Both the position numbers and the translations under genes were made by a program. The notes below the pieces were generated by a model. It saw nothing but the letters and a program-made list of their open reading frames with translations. It was not told where the DNA came from and did no database searches. DNA of 64,000 nucleotides from an uncultured Olsenella sp. (GTDB lineage Bacteria; Actinomycetota; Coriobacteriia; Coriobacteriales; Atopobiaceae), in the NCBI GenBank assembly GCA_949287905.1, contig CASEHX010000016.1, positions 79,503-143,502 of the forward strand, read 5' to 3'. Each line of letters begins with the position of its first letter. Positions within the stretch are counted from its first letter, which is position 1. This document shows, one piece after another, positions 42,639 through 51,024 of the stretch.

Positions 42639-43316
42639 CTACGCGATCTTTCGGCGCCCGGCCTCGGCGGCATCGCGGATGGCGCGGATGGCGGCGGCGC
42701 GATCGGCGGCTCCGAAGACCGAGGATCCGGCAACGAGGATGTTGGCGCCGGCGGCGGCCACCTCCTGGGCGTTGCGGGCGTGGATGCCCCCGTCAACCTC
42801 GACGTGCGGGTTCACGCCGTGCTCGTCGCAGAGGCGGCGCAGACGGCGCAGCTTGCGCATGGAGGACTCGATGAAGGACTGCCCGCCAAAGCCGGGGTTC
42901 ACCGTCATGATGAGCACCATGTCCAGCTCGTCGATGATGGGCTCGAGCAGGCAGACGGGGGTCGCGGGGTTGAGGGCGATCGAGGCCTTGGCCCCACGGT
43001 CGCGGATGAGGGAGACGAGGCGGTGCGCGTGCGCCGTGGCCTCGTAGTGGAACGACACGATGTCCGCCCCGGCGTCGAGGTACTTCTCGACCATCTCGTC
43101 CGGGTTGGAGATCATGAGGTGGACGTCCACGGGCAGCGACGTGGCGCTCTTGACGGCGCGCAGCGTGTCGAGGCCGAAGGTGAGGTTGGGGACGAAGTGG
43201 CCGTCCATGACGTCGAGGTGGACGAGGTCTGCGGTCTTGACCTCATCAAGCTCCTCGCCCAGACGGAGGCAGTCGGCGGCGAGCAGGGACGGGGCGATAC
43301 GTGCAGGGCGCTGCAT
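42639..43316 (-). CDS. rpe: Ribulose-phosphate 3-epimerase
   Basis: Rpe interconverts ribulose-5-phosphate and xylulose-5-phosphate in the pentose phosphate pathway. The 225-residue TIM barrel has LLAADCLRLGEEL, HLDVMDGHFVPNLTFG (metal and catalytic Asp), MTVNPGFGGQSF and EVDGGI. It overlaps the plsY stop by one base and lies three bases before the desulfurase gene. Confidence 0.97.
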   Translation of the reverse strand: MQRPARIAPSLLAADCLRLGEELDEVKTADLVHLDVMDGHFVPNLTFGLDTLRAVKSATSLPVDVHLMISNPDEMVEKYLDAGADIVSFHYEATAHAHRLVSLIRDRGAKASIALNPATPVCLLEPIIDELDMVLIMTVNPGFGGQSFIESSMRKLRRLRRLCDEHGVNPHVEVDGGIHARNAQEVAAAGANILVAGSSVFGAADRAAAIRAIRDAAEAGRRKIA

Positions 43317-43999
43317 CAGCGATCCTCCTTGTCGTTGGGCTTCTCGGACTTATGAAACGAGAACTTGCGCTCCTCGTGGCTCACGAGCCTGCGGACGTTC
43401 TCGCGATGGGACCACACGACCACGACCGCCGCGACCGCGACCGGGGCGATCGAGATCGCGGGGAAGCCGAAGACGGCGCACCACAGGGGCAGCGAGGCGG
43501 CGGCGAAGACCGACCCGAGCGAGACGTAGCGCGTGGGAATCGCGAGCACGAGGAAGATGGCGAGCACGCCGACGCCGATGGGCCAGTAGAGCCCGAGGGC
43601 CGCGCCAAATCCGACGGCGATGCCCTTCCCGCCGTGAAAGCGCAGGTAGGGCGAGAACACGTGCCCGCAGATACAGGCAAGGAAGACGAGGGTGAGGCTC
43701 GTTCCGAAGACGGTGGAGTGGTCGAGGGCGGAGACGTCGCCGCCGAGTGCCAGGGAGGCGATGGCCCAGCGGGAGACGAGCATCCAGACGAGGCCCTTGC
43801 TCAGGTCGAGCAGGAGCGTGGCGGCGCCGGCGCCCTTTCCCACGGAACGGGCCACGTTGGTGGTCCCGATGTTGCCGGAGCCAACGGTGCGGACGTCAAC
43901 GTGTCCCATCGCAACGGCGAGGATGAGGCCGAAGGGGATGCCGCAGACGAGGTAGGCGCCGAGCATGAAGACGCCGGTCCAGAGGGCGAGCTCGCTCAT
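43316..43999 (-). CDS. plsY: Glycerol-3-phosphate acyltransferase PlsY
   Basis: PlsY is a membrane enzyme that acylates glycerol-3-phosphate using acyl-phosphate, starting phospholipid synthesis. The 227-residue product has five hydrophobic helices and the three signature loops GSGNIGTTNVAR, RFHGGKGIAVGFGAALG and a final TM-proximal arginine-rich motif. A hydrophilic tail (KFSHK-like) ends it. The start overlaps the der stop by one base. Confidence 0.95.
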   Translation of the reverse strand: MSELALWTGVFMLGAYLVCGIPFGLILAVAMGHVDVRTVGSGNIGTTNVARSVGKGAGAATLLLDLSKGLVWMLVSRWAIASLALGGDVSALDHSTVFGTSLTLVFLACICGHVFSPYLRFHGGKGIAVGFGAALGLYWPIGVGVLAIFLVLAIPTRYVSLGSVFAAASLPLWCAVFGFPAISIAPVAVAAVVVVWSHRENVRRLVSHEERKFSFHKSEKPNDKEDR

Positions 44000-45330
44000 C
44001 AGCGCTCACTCCCCTCGTTCTTGCGACGGAACCTCAGGCGCACCGGGGTGCCCGTGAGCTCAAAGCGCTGACGCAGGCGGTTCTCGATGAAGCGCTCGAA
44101 GTTGTCGTCCACGAGGTCGGGCGCGTTGCAGAAGAAGGAGATGACGGGCGGCTTTGAGCCGGTCTGCGTGGCGTAGTTGATCTTGAGGCGACGGCCCTTC
44201 TCGCTCCTCGTGTGCCCGCTCTCGCGGATCTCTGCGAGAAAGTCGTTGAGCTGCGAGGTCTTGAGCTGCGAGGCATGCGCCTCCGCGGCCTGCACGGCAA
44301 GGCCGAGGACCTTGTCGGTGGCGCGGCCGGTGAGGGCGGAGACGTTCACGGTGGGGATCCACGGAGCGAAGGCAAGGCGCTTGTCGATGGAGGCGACGAT
44401 CTCGTCGCGCTGCTGCTCGGTCTCGATGAGGTCCCATTTGTTGAGAACGAGCACGAGGCCGCATCCGCGGTCGATGGCCATGCCGGCGACCTTCTGGTCC
44501 TGCTCGGTCACGCCGACGGTGGCGTCCACGACGAGCAGGCACACGTCGGCGCGGTCGATGGCCTGCAGGCCGCGCACGAGGCTGTAGTACTCCACGTCCT
44601 CGTGGACCTGGGACTTTTTGCGCATGCCGGCGGTGTCGACGAGCTTGATGGGCATGCCCTTCCACTCGATGACGGTGTCGATGGCGTCGCGCGTGGTGCC
44701 CGCGACGTCCGAGACGATTGAGCGCTTCTTGTTGGCGAGCCGGTTTGCGAGGCTGGACTTGCCCACGTTGGGCCGTCCGACGATGGCGAGGGAGAGCATC
44801 TCGTCGTCTTCCTCTTCCTCGGTGGGCTCAGGGAAGGCGGCGACGATGTCGTCGAGCAGGTCGCCCGTGCCGTAGCCGTGCGCCGCGGAGAGGGGCAGGG
44901 GCTCGCCCACGCCAAGGGCGTAGAAGTCCCAGAGGCCGTCCTGCTCGGTGTCGGGGTTATCCTTCTTGTTGACGACGAGGAAGACGGGCTTCTCCGAGCG
45001 TCGCACGATGCGTGCGACCTCCTCGTCCTCGTCGGTCACGCCGGTGGCGCCGTCAACGACGAAGACGATGACGTCGGCCTCGTCGCAGGCGAGGAGAGCC
45101 TGCTCGCGGATGCGCGGGGCAAAGACGTCCTTTGACTTGACGGACTCGATGCCGCCGGTGTCGATGAGGACGAAGTCGCGGCCGTTCCAGTCGGCTTCGT
45201 GATAGGAGCGGTCTCGCGTGACTCCGCGGGACTCGTGAACGATGGCGTCGCGTGAGACCGCGATGCGGTTCACGAGCGTGGACTTGCCGACGTTGGGGCG
45301 GCCGACCACGGCGACAACGGGTTTGGGCAT
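43999..45330 (-). CDS. der: Ribosome-biogenesis GTPase Der
   Basis: Der (EngA) is a tandem-GTPase needed for 50S assembly. The 443-residue product has two G domains, GRPNVGKSTLVNRI (about 9-22) with DTGGI, and GRPNVGKSSLANRL (about 186-199) with DTAGM, plus a C-terminal KH-like domain. NKKD and NKWD are the specificity motifs. The region upstream contains the paired stem-loop repeats described separately. plsY overlaps its stop by one base. Confidence 0.97.
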   Translation of the reverse strand: MPKPVVAVVGRPNVGKSTLVNRIAVSRDAIVHESRGVTRDRSYHEADWNGRDFVLIDTGGIESVKSKDVFAPRIREQALLACDEADVIVFVVDGATGVTDEDEEVARIVRRSEKPVFLVVNKKDNPDTEQDGLWDFYALGVGEPLPLSAAHGYGTGDLLDDIVAAFPEPTEEEEDDEMLSLAIVGRPNVGKSSLANRLANKKRSIVSDVAGTTRDAIDTVIEWKGMPIKLVDTAGMRKKSQVHEDVEYYSLVRGLQAIDRADVCLLVVDATVGVTEQDQKVAGMAIDRGCGLVLVLNKWDLIETEQQRDEIVASIDKRLAFAPWIPTVNVSALTGRATDKVLGLAVQAAEAHASQLKTSQLNDFLAEIRESGHTRSEKGRRLKINYATQTGSKPPVISFFCNAPDLVDDNFERFIENRLRQRFELTGTPVRLRFRRKNEGSER

Positions 45331-45418
45331 CTCATCTCCTCGCTATTCGATTTGCGTGGAAATCTTACCACGAACGGTGCAAATTCGCCGGTAAGCGCGA
45401 GACATTCACAGGTCGTCC

Positions 45419-45518
45419 GCCCCCTTCCGGAGCGGCCGATATCCGGCGCTCAGACAGCTTGCCGAGAAGGGCGCTCGGCAAGAACTCGCGGCGGACATCG
45501 GCCGCTCCGGAAGGGGGC
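45419..45518 (+). repeat. Structured repeat copy 1
   Basis: A perfect 22-bp outer stem (45419-45440 with 45497-45518) encloses the core TCCGGCGC/GCGGCGGA, an internal loop with GACAG and GAACTC, and a terminal 9-bp hairpin CTTGCCGAG/CTCGGCAAG with loop AAGGGCG. It is the facing partner of copy 2. Confidence 0.85.
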
Positions 45519-45543
45519 TACGGCTGCGAAATCGTCAGCGGAA

Positions 45544-45630
45544 GGCCGAGGGGCAAGGTCCGCCGCGAGTTCCGCAGCCGCGCCCTTTGCGGCGAGGACT
45601 GTCCGAAGCGCCGGACCTTGCCCCTCGGCC
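45544..45630 (-). repeat. Structured repeat copy 2 (inverted orientation)
   Basis: On the minus strand a 19-bp perfect arm pair (45544-45562 with 45612-45630) includes the outer stem and part of the same core TCCGGCGC/GCGGCGGA. The internal loop GACAG/GAACTC and the loop AAAGGGC are conserved with copy 1, but the inner stem is a different GCCGC/GCGGC. GAACTCGCGGCGGAC is identical in both copies. Confidence 0.85.
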
Positions 45631-45674
45631 CTCCGCGTCGGGCGCGTGGGATGAGGGTTTCCGGGCCGGGATCG

Positions 45675-47060
45675 CTATGAGAGATTGAGGGCGGCGAGAA
45701 GCGCGTCGAGGTAGTCGCCCGGATTGGGTACGCTCACGGTCACGAGCGCGCCGCGGCGGCGGAGCTCTTCGAGAATCCGGTCCTGGGTGTCCCCGTCGAG
45801 GGTGAGATGGTCGAAGTTGAACATCACCTCGGGAAGAACGACGAGCGTGCCGGAGAGGTCGCTCGGCATCTGTGCGAGCAGGTCCTCGGACACGATGAGG
45901 CCCGTGACGTTGACGTCCCCGCCGAAGTAGTCGTTTCTGATCGTCCGGGTTGACGCGCGGCCCGCCGGTGAGAGCTCGGCGCAGAAGACGTCGATCGTCT
46001 CTGCCGCCGCCTCGCCGCAGACGAGCTCGAGCCTCACGTTCTTCTCGGCAAGCGCATCGTCGATGTGTCTCAGGTCGGCGGTGCGCTCATGCGCTACGAG
46101 CGCGGTCTCGTCGAGGAAGCTTCTGAGCATGCCGATGCCGTCATAGAACTGCGGGTAGCCGTCGTAGGTCTCGGCTGGTGGAACGGGCAGGCCGGCGTCG
46201 ACATAGAACTCGTCGGAGAGCTGGAAGCGCGTGATGCCGAGCGTCCTTCTCGCCCGCTCCTGATAGGGTTCGAGCAAGCGCACCACCGCGCGCGACGCCT
46301 CGACGTCGTCAGAGTAGGAGCTCTTGAAGCGACGGCTGTGCTTGGTGTAGCCGAGGGGGACGATGGCGAGCGAGGTGATGCCGTCCCTCGCCTCCACCCA
46401 GTCGAGCGTGGCGGCGAGCTCGGCCCCGTCGTTGATGCCCGGGCAGAGTACGATCTGCGCGTGCACCTCGATGCCGCCCTCGAGCAGGCGCTCGAGCACC
46501 TCGATGCCGCGGTCGGCGCGGCGCCCGATGAGGTTGCGGCGAACCTCGGGCGTGACCGCGTGGATGGAGACGTTCATCGGCGAGAGCCCGCAGGTGACGA
46601 TGCGCTCGGCCTCCTCGTCGGAGACGTTGGTGAGCGTCACGAAGTTGCCCTGCAGGAATGAGAGGCGGTAGTCGTCGTCTCGCAGGGTGAGCGTGGCGCG
46701 GGCCTCGGGCGGCAGCATCGCCATGAAGCAGAACTGGCAGGCGTTAACGCAGGTGCGGATGCCGTCGAAGAGGACGTCGGTGAAGTCGATGCCCCAGTCC
46801 TGGCCCGGGTCTCTCCAGAGCTCGCAGGGAGTCACGCTGCCGTCGCGCGGGTCAAAGACCTCGAGCTCGCAGCAGGCCCCGTCTGCCTCCCAGCGCCAGT
46901 CGATGAGGTCGCGCGGCGCGACGCCGTTCACGCGATCGATGCGCATTCCGGGCTCGATGCCGGCCTCCCAGGCGGGGCTCCCCTCCTCGACGGCGGCGAC
47001 CCAGGCGCCCAGGTCGCGCGCCCGTGTGGACGCGTAGTCCGCTCGCTTCTGCTCGGCCAC
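45675..47060 (-). CDS. DUF512/PDZ-domain radical-SAM-like Fe-S protein
   Basis: The 461-residue product has an N-terminal PDZ-like segment (GSPAWEAGIEPGMRIDRVNG), then a radical-SAM-type region with cluster cysteines CVNACQFCF, and a C-terminal DUF512 domain. This is the family annotated as putative Fe-S oxidoreductases near der in many bacteria; the reaction is not established. The GTG at 47060 follows GGGAGGGGAG; an upstream in-frame start would extend into the leader hairpins. It precedes the ispH-plsC-cmk genes in gene order on the same strand. Confidence 0.86.
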   Translation of the reverse strand: MAEQKRADYASTRARDLGAWVAAVEEGSPAWEAGIEPGMRIDRVNGVAPRDLIDWRWEADGACCELEVFDPRDGSVTPCELWRDPGQDWGIDFTDVLFDGIRTCVNACQFCFMAMLPPEARATLTLRDDDYRLSFLQGNFVTLTNVSDEEAERIVTCGLSPMNVSIHAVTPEVRRNLIGRRADRGIEVLERLLEGGIEVHAQIVLCPGINDGAELAATLDWVEARDGITSLAIVPLGYTKHSRRFKSSYSDDVEASRAVVRLLEPYQERARRTLGITRFQLSDEFYVDAGLPVPPAETYDGYPQFYDGIGMLRSFLDETALVAHERTADLRHIDDALAEKNVRLELVCGEAAAETIDVFCAELSPAGRASTRTIRNDYFGGDVNVTGLIVSEDLLAQMPSDLSGTLVVLPEVMFNFDHLTLDGDTQDRILEELRRRGALVTVSVPNPGDYLDALLAALNLS

Positions 47061-47101
47061 GCGACTCCCCTCCCGTTCTTCTCGCCCAACGACCTCACGA
47101 T

Positions 47102-47179
47102 ATAACACGCAGAATCAAGCACAACAATCTATATCCCCAGTTGAAAATAACACGCATGTCAGATTCTGCGTGTTATTTT
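47102..47179. promoter_or_regulatory. Overlapping hairpins between ispH and the DUF512 gene
   Basis: Two inverted-repeat pairings share sequence. AAAATAACACGCA (47144-47156) pairs with TGCGTGTTATTTT (47167-47179) as a 13-bp hairpin with a T run, terminator-like for ispH on the minus strand. The sequence at 47162-47176 can instead pair over 15 bp with 47102-47116. The two foldings are mutually exclusive. The motif ATAACACGCA is thus present three times counting both strands. Confidence 0.7.
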
Positions 47180-47206
47180 GGGGCTGGCGAGAATACCGTG
47201 AACTTG

Positions 47207-48049
47207 CTACTCCCCCACCAGTTCGGCGATTCGCTCCCGAACGGCCTCGATCTGGCTCGCCGGGGTGCTCGCGCCGGCGGTGATGCCGATGACGTTGGCT
47301 CCCCTGAACCACTCTCCCAGGAGCTCGTCAGCGCCCTCCACGTGGTGCGTCCGCGGGCAGCGCGCGGCGGAGATCTCCGCAAGGCGCGTGGTGTTTGCCG
47401 AGATGCGCCCGCCTATCACCACCATCACGTCCGCCTCCCGCGCGAGCGCGTCGGCCGCGGCCTGGTGACCCGCCGTGGCCTCGCAGATCGTGTTGATCAC
47501 GCGGACCTCCTCGGCTACGCCAAGGAGGGCAGACACTACCTCGGCGAGAAGCGCGCGCCGCGCCGTGGTCTGCACCACGACGCCCATCTTGCGGACGTGC
47601 GGCAGCGCGGCGGCCTCCTCGGCCGAACCCACGACGACCGCGCCGGGGGCGTGCGGCAGCGTGGCCTCCACCTCGGGATGCCCGGCCTCGCCAACCACGA
47701 CGACCTGGTAGCCATCGCGCGAGAGCCGCTCGGCGGCCAGGTGGACTTTCTTCACGAAGGGGCAGGTGGCGTCCAGCACCCGTGCGCAGAGCTCGCGGGC
47801 AAGCGCCTCCTCCTCGGGGACCGTGCCATGCGTGCGGAGCAGGAGCGTGTCCCCCGCGGCCTCCTCGGGAGACCCCACGGCGTCGACGCCCTTCTCGGCA
47901 AGCTCGGCGATCACGCGCGGGTTGTGGATGAGCGGGCCGAGCGTGTGCACGGCGCCGGTGCCCTCCGCGGCGGCGGACTCCACCATCTGCAGCGCTCGCT
48001 CGACGCCGTAGCAGGCTCCCGCCTCCTCGGCGATGCGGATCTGGGGCAT
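47207..48049 (-). CDS. ispH: 4-hydroxy-3-methylbut-2-enyl diphosphate reductase
   Basis: IspH (LytB) is the last [4Fe-4S] enzyme of the MEP isoprenoid pathway, yielding IPP and DMAPP. The 280-residue product has the three cluster cysteines in GACYGVERAL, DATCPFVKKVH and NTICEATAGHQ. The conserved GG-x-SSNT segment reads GGRISANTTRL, a mild variant. The DMAPP supply also feeds MiaA. The stop of plsC lies one base upstream, so it is co-expressed. Confidence 0.95.
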   Translation of the reverse strand: MPQIRIAEEAGACYGVERALQMVESAAAEGTGAVHTLGPLIHNPRVIAELAEKGVDAVGSPEEAAGDTLLLRTHGTVPEEEALARELCARVLDATCPFVKKVHLAAERLSRDGYQVVVVGEAGHPEVEATLPHAPGAVVVGSAEEAAALPHVRKMGVVVQTTARRALLAEVVSALLGVAEEVRVINTICEATAGHQAAADALAREADVMVVIGGRISANTTRLAEISAARCPRTHHVEGADELLGEWFRGANVIGITAGASTPASQIEAVRERIAELVGE

Positions 48050-48799
48050 CTAGTCCACCCCCGGATAGTCCCGACGAAGCTCGTCGCGGAGCGCGTAGAC
48101 ACGCTCCATGCCCACGCGCTCCATCTCGGCGAGCTGTTCCTTGCGCTTCTCGGCACCCAGGTCAGACCACTCGACGGGGCTGCCGGCGCGCACGTAGACC
48201 GGGCGGCGGAAGCGCAGGTGACGCGCCCCTATGATGGCAAGTGGCTGAACCGGCGCCTTGGCGAGCTGCGCCATGATGGCGTAGCCGCCGTGGGCCTGTG
48301 CGTCCTCGTCTCGGCGCACGCGGGTCCCCTCGGGATAGATCAGCACGCACTCGCCGCGCATGAGCATCGCGCGGGCGCGGCGCACGGTCTTCATGTCGGC
48401 GGTGCCGCGCTCAACGGGAAAGCCTCCGGCGCGCGAGAAGAGCCAGGCGGCGGGCTTGATCTTGTCGAGCTCGCTCTTGTAGACGATCCTCACGGGCACG
48501 TGGGCGAGCCACAGCGTCACGACCGTCACCACCGGGTCGAGCATGGACTCGTGGTTCATGATGAGCACGCGTCCGCGCGCGTCCCTGGTGAGCAGCTCGG
48601 CACGCTCCACGCGCCAGGGCCACAGAAGCTTGGTGATAACCCACAGGATGCGCACGATGGCGCCGATGAGCAGGCGCCCGGGGAGCGGGTGCTCGCGGAT
48701 GTCGTGGTCGTAGTAGTCATCGAGGGTGTTGCCGGCAAAGGCGCGCATGCGCCCCGCCCCCTCTGCGTCGGCGTGGTTTGCGACGTCCTTCTCGCTCAC
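48050..48799 (-). CDS. plsC: 1-acyl-sn-glycerol-3-phosphate acyltransferase
   Basis: PlsC makes phosphatidic acid from lysophosphatidic acid at the membrane. The 249-residue product has the HX4D catalytic motif in NHESMLDP and the PEGTRVRR block near residue 150, plus a hydrophobic stretch near residues 42-60. It overlaps cmk by four bases. The order cmk-plsC-ispH is frequent in actinobacteria and Firmicutes. Confidence 0.94.
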   Translation of the reverse strand: MSEKDVANHADAEGAGRMRAFAGNTLDDYYDHDIREHPLPGRLLIGAIVRILWVITKLLWPWRVERAELLTRDARGRVLIMNHESMLDPVVTVVTLWLAHVPVRIVYKSELDKIKPAAWLFSRAGGFPVERGTADMKTVRRARAMLMRGECVLIYPEGTRVRRDEDAQAHGGYAIMAQLAKAPVQPLAIIGARHLRFRRPVYVRAGSPVEWSDLGAEKRKEQLAEMERVGMERVYALRDELRRDYPGVD

Positions 48800-49506
48800 G
48801 GGCGCCTCCCCTCGGCGCGCTCGGCAAGCTCGGGCGAGAGCCCGATGATGGCGTCGACGACCTGCTCGAACGACAGCTCTGAGGAGTCTATCCGGTGGGC
48901 GTCGTCGGCGGGGCGCAGCGGGGAGGCCTCGCGGGAGGAGTCGTAGTCGTCCCGACGGACGAGGTCGGCGAGGATGGCGCGCTCGGCGTCGGCGTCCACG
49001 GCCATGTCTTCGCCCGTGGCGAGGTTGCCGCCCTGCCTCTGGACGGCGCGGCGGCGCGCACGCGCCTCGGGCGAGGCGCTGAGAAACACCTTGACGTCCG
49101 CCCCAGGGAAGACGACGGTCCCGATGTCGCGGCCCTCGGCGACGATGTCTCCCCGTGCGCCAAAGTCGCGCTGGATCGCGACCATCGTCTCGCGGACCTC
49201 CGGGTTTGCGGAGACGGGCGAGACGGCCAGCTCGACCTCGGGCGTGCGGATCTGGGCGGTGGCTTCATCGCCGTCAACGAGGACGCGCTGGCCGTCACCG
49301 TCGGGGAGAAACTCGATCCTCACCGTTCGCGCCGTCTCGGCGACCGTCTCGGCGTCCTCGGGATCGACCCCTCGGCGAAGGCAGGCGAGCGCCACCGAGC
49401 GATACATCGCTCCGGTGTCGAGATAGGTGAGGCCGCAGCGGCGTGCGATCTCTCTCGCGACGGAAGACTTTCCGGAGCCCGAGGGCCCGTCGATTGCAAC
49501 GATCAT
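48796..49506 (-). CDS. cmk: Cytidylate kinase
   Basis: Cmk phosphorylates CMP and dCMP. The 236-residue product has the P-loop GPSGSGKSSVAREIA at residues 7-21, DTGAMYRSVAL, and GRDIGTVVFPGADVKVFL. The stop overlaps plsC and the start overlaps the phosphatase gene by four bases on each side. Confidence 0.96.
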   Translation of the reverse strand: MIVAIDGPSGSGKSSVAREIARRCGLTYLDTGAMYRSVALACLRRGVDPEDAETVAETARTVRIEFLPDGDGQRVLVDGDEATAQIRTPEVELAVSPVSANPEVRETMVAIQRDFGARGDIVAEGRDIGTVVFPGADVKVFLSASPEARARRRAVQRQGGNLATGEDMAVDADAERAILADLVRRDDYDSSREASPLRPADDAHRIDSSELSFEQVVDAIIGLSPELAERAEGRRP

Positions 49507-50201
49507 GACTGCTCCTTACTCCGCGTTCCCCAGATGTCGCGGGTATCGTACTCGTTGGGCGTGGTGGCGTGCGCGATGACCTCCTCAGGCGAGAGGTTGA
49601 AGCCGCCGAGCGCAAAGGTGCTTCCGTCACAGGTCAGGTAATGTGACGAGACGTTGAGGACGTGCTGGTCCCAGAACCTGGTGAGCGGTATGTCGTAGAC
49701 GGCCGCGGTGAGCATCCGCAGGTATCCGCCGTGGGTGACGCAGGCGCTGCGTCCCGTGAGGGGCCTCAGGGTCTCAAGGACCCGCAGGCATCGATCCCTC
49801 AGGTGCTCGAAGGACTCCGCACCCTCGGGCGGGTGGGAGACTCCCCGCTCGTCAACGGGCCAGGGAAAGCTCGCCCCGGCGCCCATGACCTCCGCCACCG
49901 TCTTTCCCTCGAGCGGCCCGAAGTCGATCTCGAGAAGGTCGTCGAGCGGGGTGCAGCTCACGCCGAGCCGCTGCGCCGCCTCCTCGGCGAGCCCGCGAGC
50001 ACGTGAGAGCGGCGAGCAGAAGATGCGGTCGGGTCCAAAGGCCACGAGCGCCTCCACCGCACGCTTGCGCTGCTCCTCCCCGTGCGGCGTGAGCGGCACG
50101 TCGAGCCTTCCTGAGAAGAAGTGCTGGGTGTTGGAGACGGTCTCGGGATGTCTCATGAAGAGTATCCGCTGCGAGACGATGTCACCGGGCATTCCGGCCA
50201 T
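49503..50201 (-). CDS. Histidine phosphatase superfamily protein
   Basis: The 232-residue product has the phosphoglycerate-mutase-like active site LFMRHPETVSN, with RHP in place of the common RHG, and the second catalytic histidine in CVTHGGYLRM. It is most like phosphatases of the CobC/PhoE group rather than glycolytic mutases. The ATG at 50201 follows GGGGAGG; an upstream in-frame start adds residues that overlap rluB further. Substrate unknown. Confidence 0.88.
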   Translation of the reverse strand: MAGMPGDIVSQRILFMRHPETVSNTQHFFSGRLDVPLTPHGEEQRKRAVEALVAFGPDRIFCSPLSRARGLAEEAAQRLGVSCTPLDDLLEIDFGPLEGKTVAEVMGAGASFPWPVDERGVSHPPEGAESFEHLRDRCLRVLETLRPLTGRSACVTHGGYLRMLTAAVYDIPLTRFWDQHVLNVSSHYLTCDGSTFALGGFNLSPEEVIAHATTPNEYDTRDIWGTRSKEQS

Positions 50202-51024
50202 GTCGTTCCTCCCCTCTCGCGACGAGTGCGGCCAGGGCACGCGACTCGTCCTCGCTGAGCGCTCGCCAGGACCCCTCGCTCACGCCCGAGAGCGCGAGGG
50301 GGCCAAAGGCGTCCCTGTGGAGCCGCAGGACGCGGTGGCCCACGGCCTGCAGCATCTTCTTCACCTGGTGCTTGCGCCCCTCATGGATGGTGAGGCCCAC
50401 CACGGCGTTCCTCTCCCCGCCCCCCGTGCGTCCGGCGCCGTCCGGTGCCACGATCGAGAAGAGCGGGTCCTTTGGCGAGAGGAGCCTCGCCTGCGCGGGC
50501 GCCGCGCGCACCCCCTCCTCGAGCATGACGCCGCGGCGAAGGCGTTCGAGGTCGTCCTCGCTCGGGGTGCCGGTGACGAGTGCGACGTAGTGCTTGGTCA
50601 CCAGCCGAGAGGGGTGGAGCAGCGCCTGCCCGAGGTCGCCGTCCGTGGTGAAGAGAAGGAGCCCCGTGGTGTCGAGGTCGAGCCGTCCCACGGGAAAGAG
50701 CCCGGGGTGCTCGTCCAGGGGCACGAGCTCGGCCACGGTCCTGCGCGCATGCGGGTCGCTCATGGTGGTCACGTAGCCCGCCGGCTTGTAGAGCATCAGC
50801 GTGAAGGGTGCCTCCGCGAGGGTGCAGACGATCCCGTCGACGGTCACGACGTCACGCTCGGGGTCGACCTTGCTGCCGAGCTCGGTGACGACGGCGCCGT
50901 TCACGCACACGCGGCCGGCGCTCATGAGCCGCTCGGATCCGCGCCTGCTCGCCACGCCGGCGCGGGCGAGAAAGCGCTGCAGGCGCATCGGGTAGACGCC
51001 GCTCTCGCGAATGGGGTCGCTCAT
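50182..51024 (-). CDS. rluB: Pseudouridine synthase RluB/RsuA family
   Basis: This enzyme converts a uridine of 23S (RluB) or 16S (RsuA) rRNA to pseudouridine. The 280-residue product has an S4 domain (MRLQRFLARAGVASRRGSERL) and the catalytic Asp in GRLDLDTTGLLLF. The order scpA-scpB-rluB supports RluB over RsuA. The start overlaps scpB by four bases and the 3' end overlaps the phosphatase gene by 20 bases. Confidence 0.93.
   Translation of the reverse strand: MSDPIRESGVYPMRLQRFLARAGVASRRGSERLMSAGRVCVNGAVVTELGSKVDPERDVVTVDGIVCTLAEAPFTLMLYKPAGYVTTMSDPHARRTVAELVPLDEHPGLFPVGRLDLDTTGLLLFTTDGDLGQALLHPSRLVTKHYVALVTGTPSEDDLERLRRGVMLEEGVRAAPAQARLLSPKDPLFSIVAPDGAGRTGGGERNAVVGLTIHEGRKHQVKKMLQAVGHRVLRLHRDAFGPLALSGVSEGSWRALSEDESRALAALVARGEERHGRNAR

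Larger units (their letters stand above)
45331..45674. other. Intergenic region upstream of der with paired stem-loops
   Basis: These 344 bases lie between two minus-strand genes, upstream of der and downstream of the DUF512 gene. About 212 of them are two inverted structured repeats (45419-45518 and 45544-45630). The remaining bases near der (45331-45418) should hold its promoter and ribosome site, though no strong -35/-10 pair was seen. Confidence 0.6.

Noticed and set aside
45419..45630. Interpretation of the paired hairpins as integron attC sites or a CRISPR array
   Set aside because: There are no attC core sites, no integrase gene and no regular spacer-repeat pattern; only two copies in opposite orientation.
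47024..48946. Long plus-strand frame over ispH and plsC
   Set aside because: It is antisense to two clear enzyme genes and has no domain or ribosome-site support.
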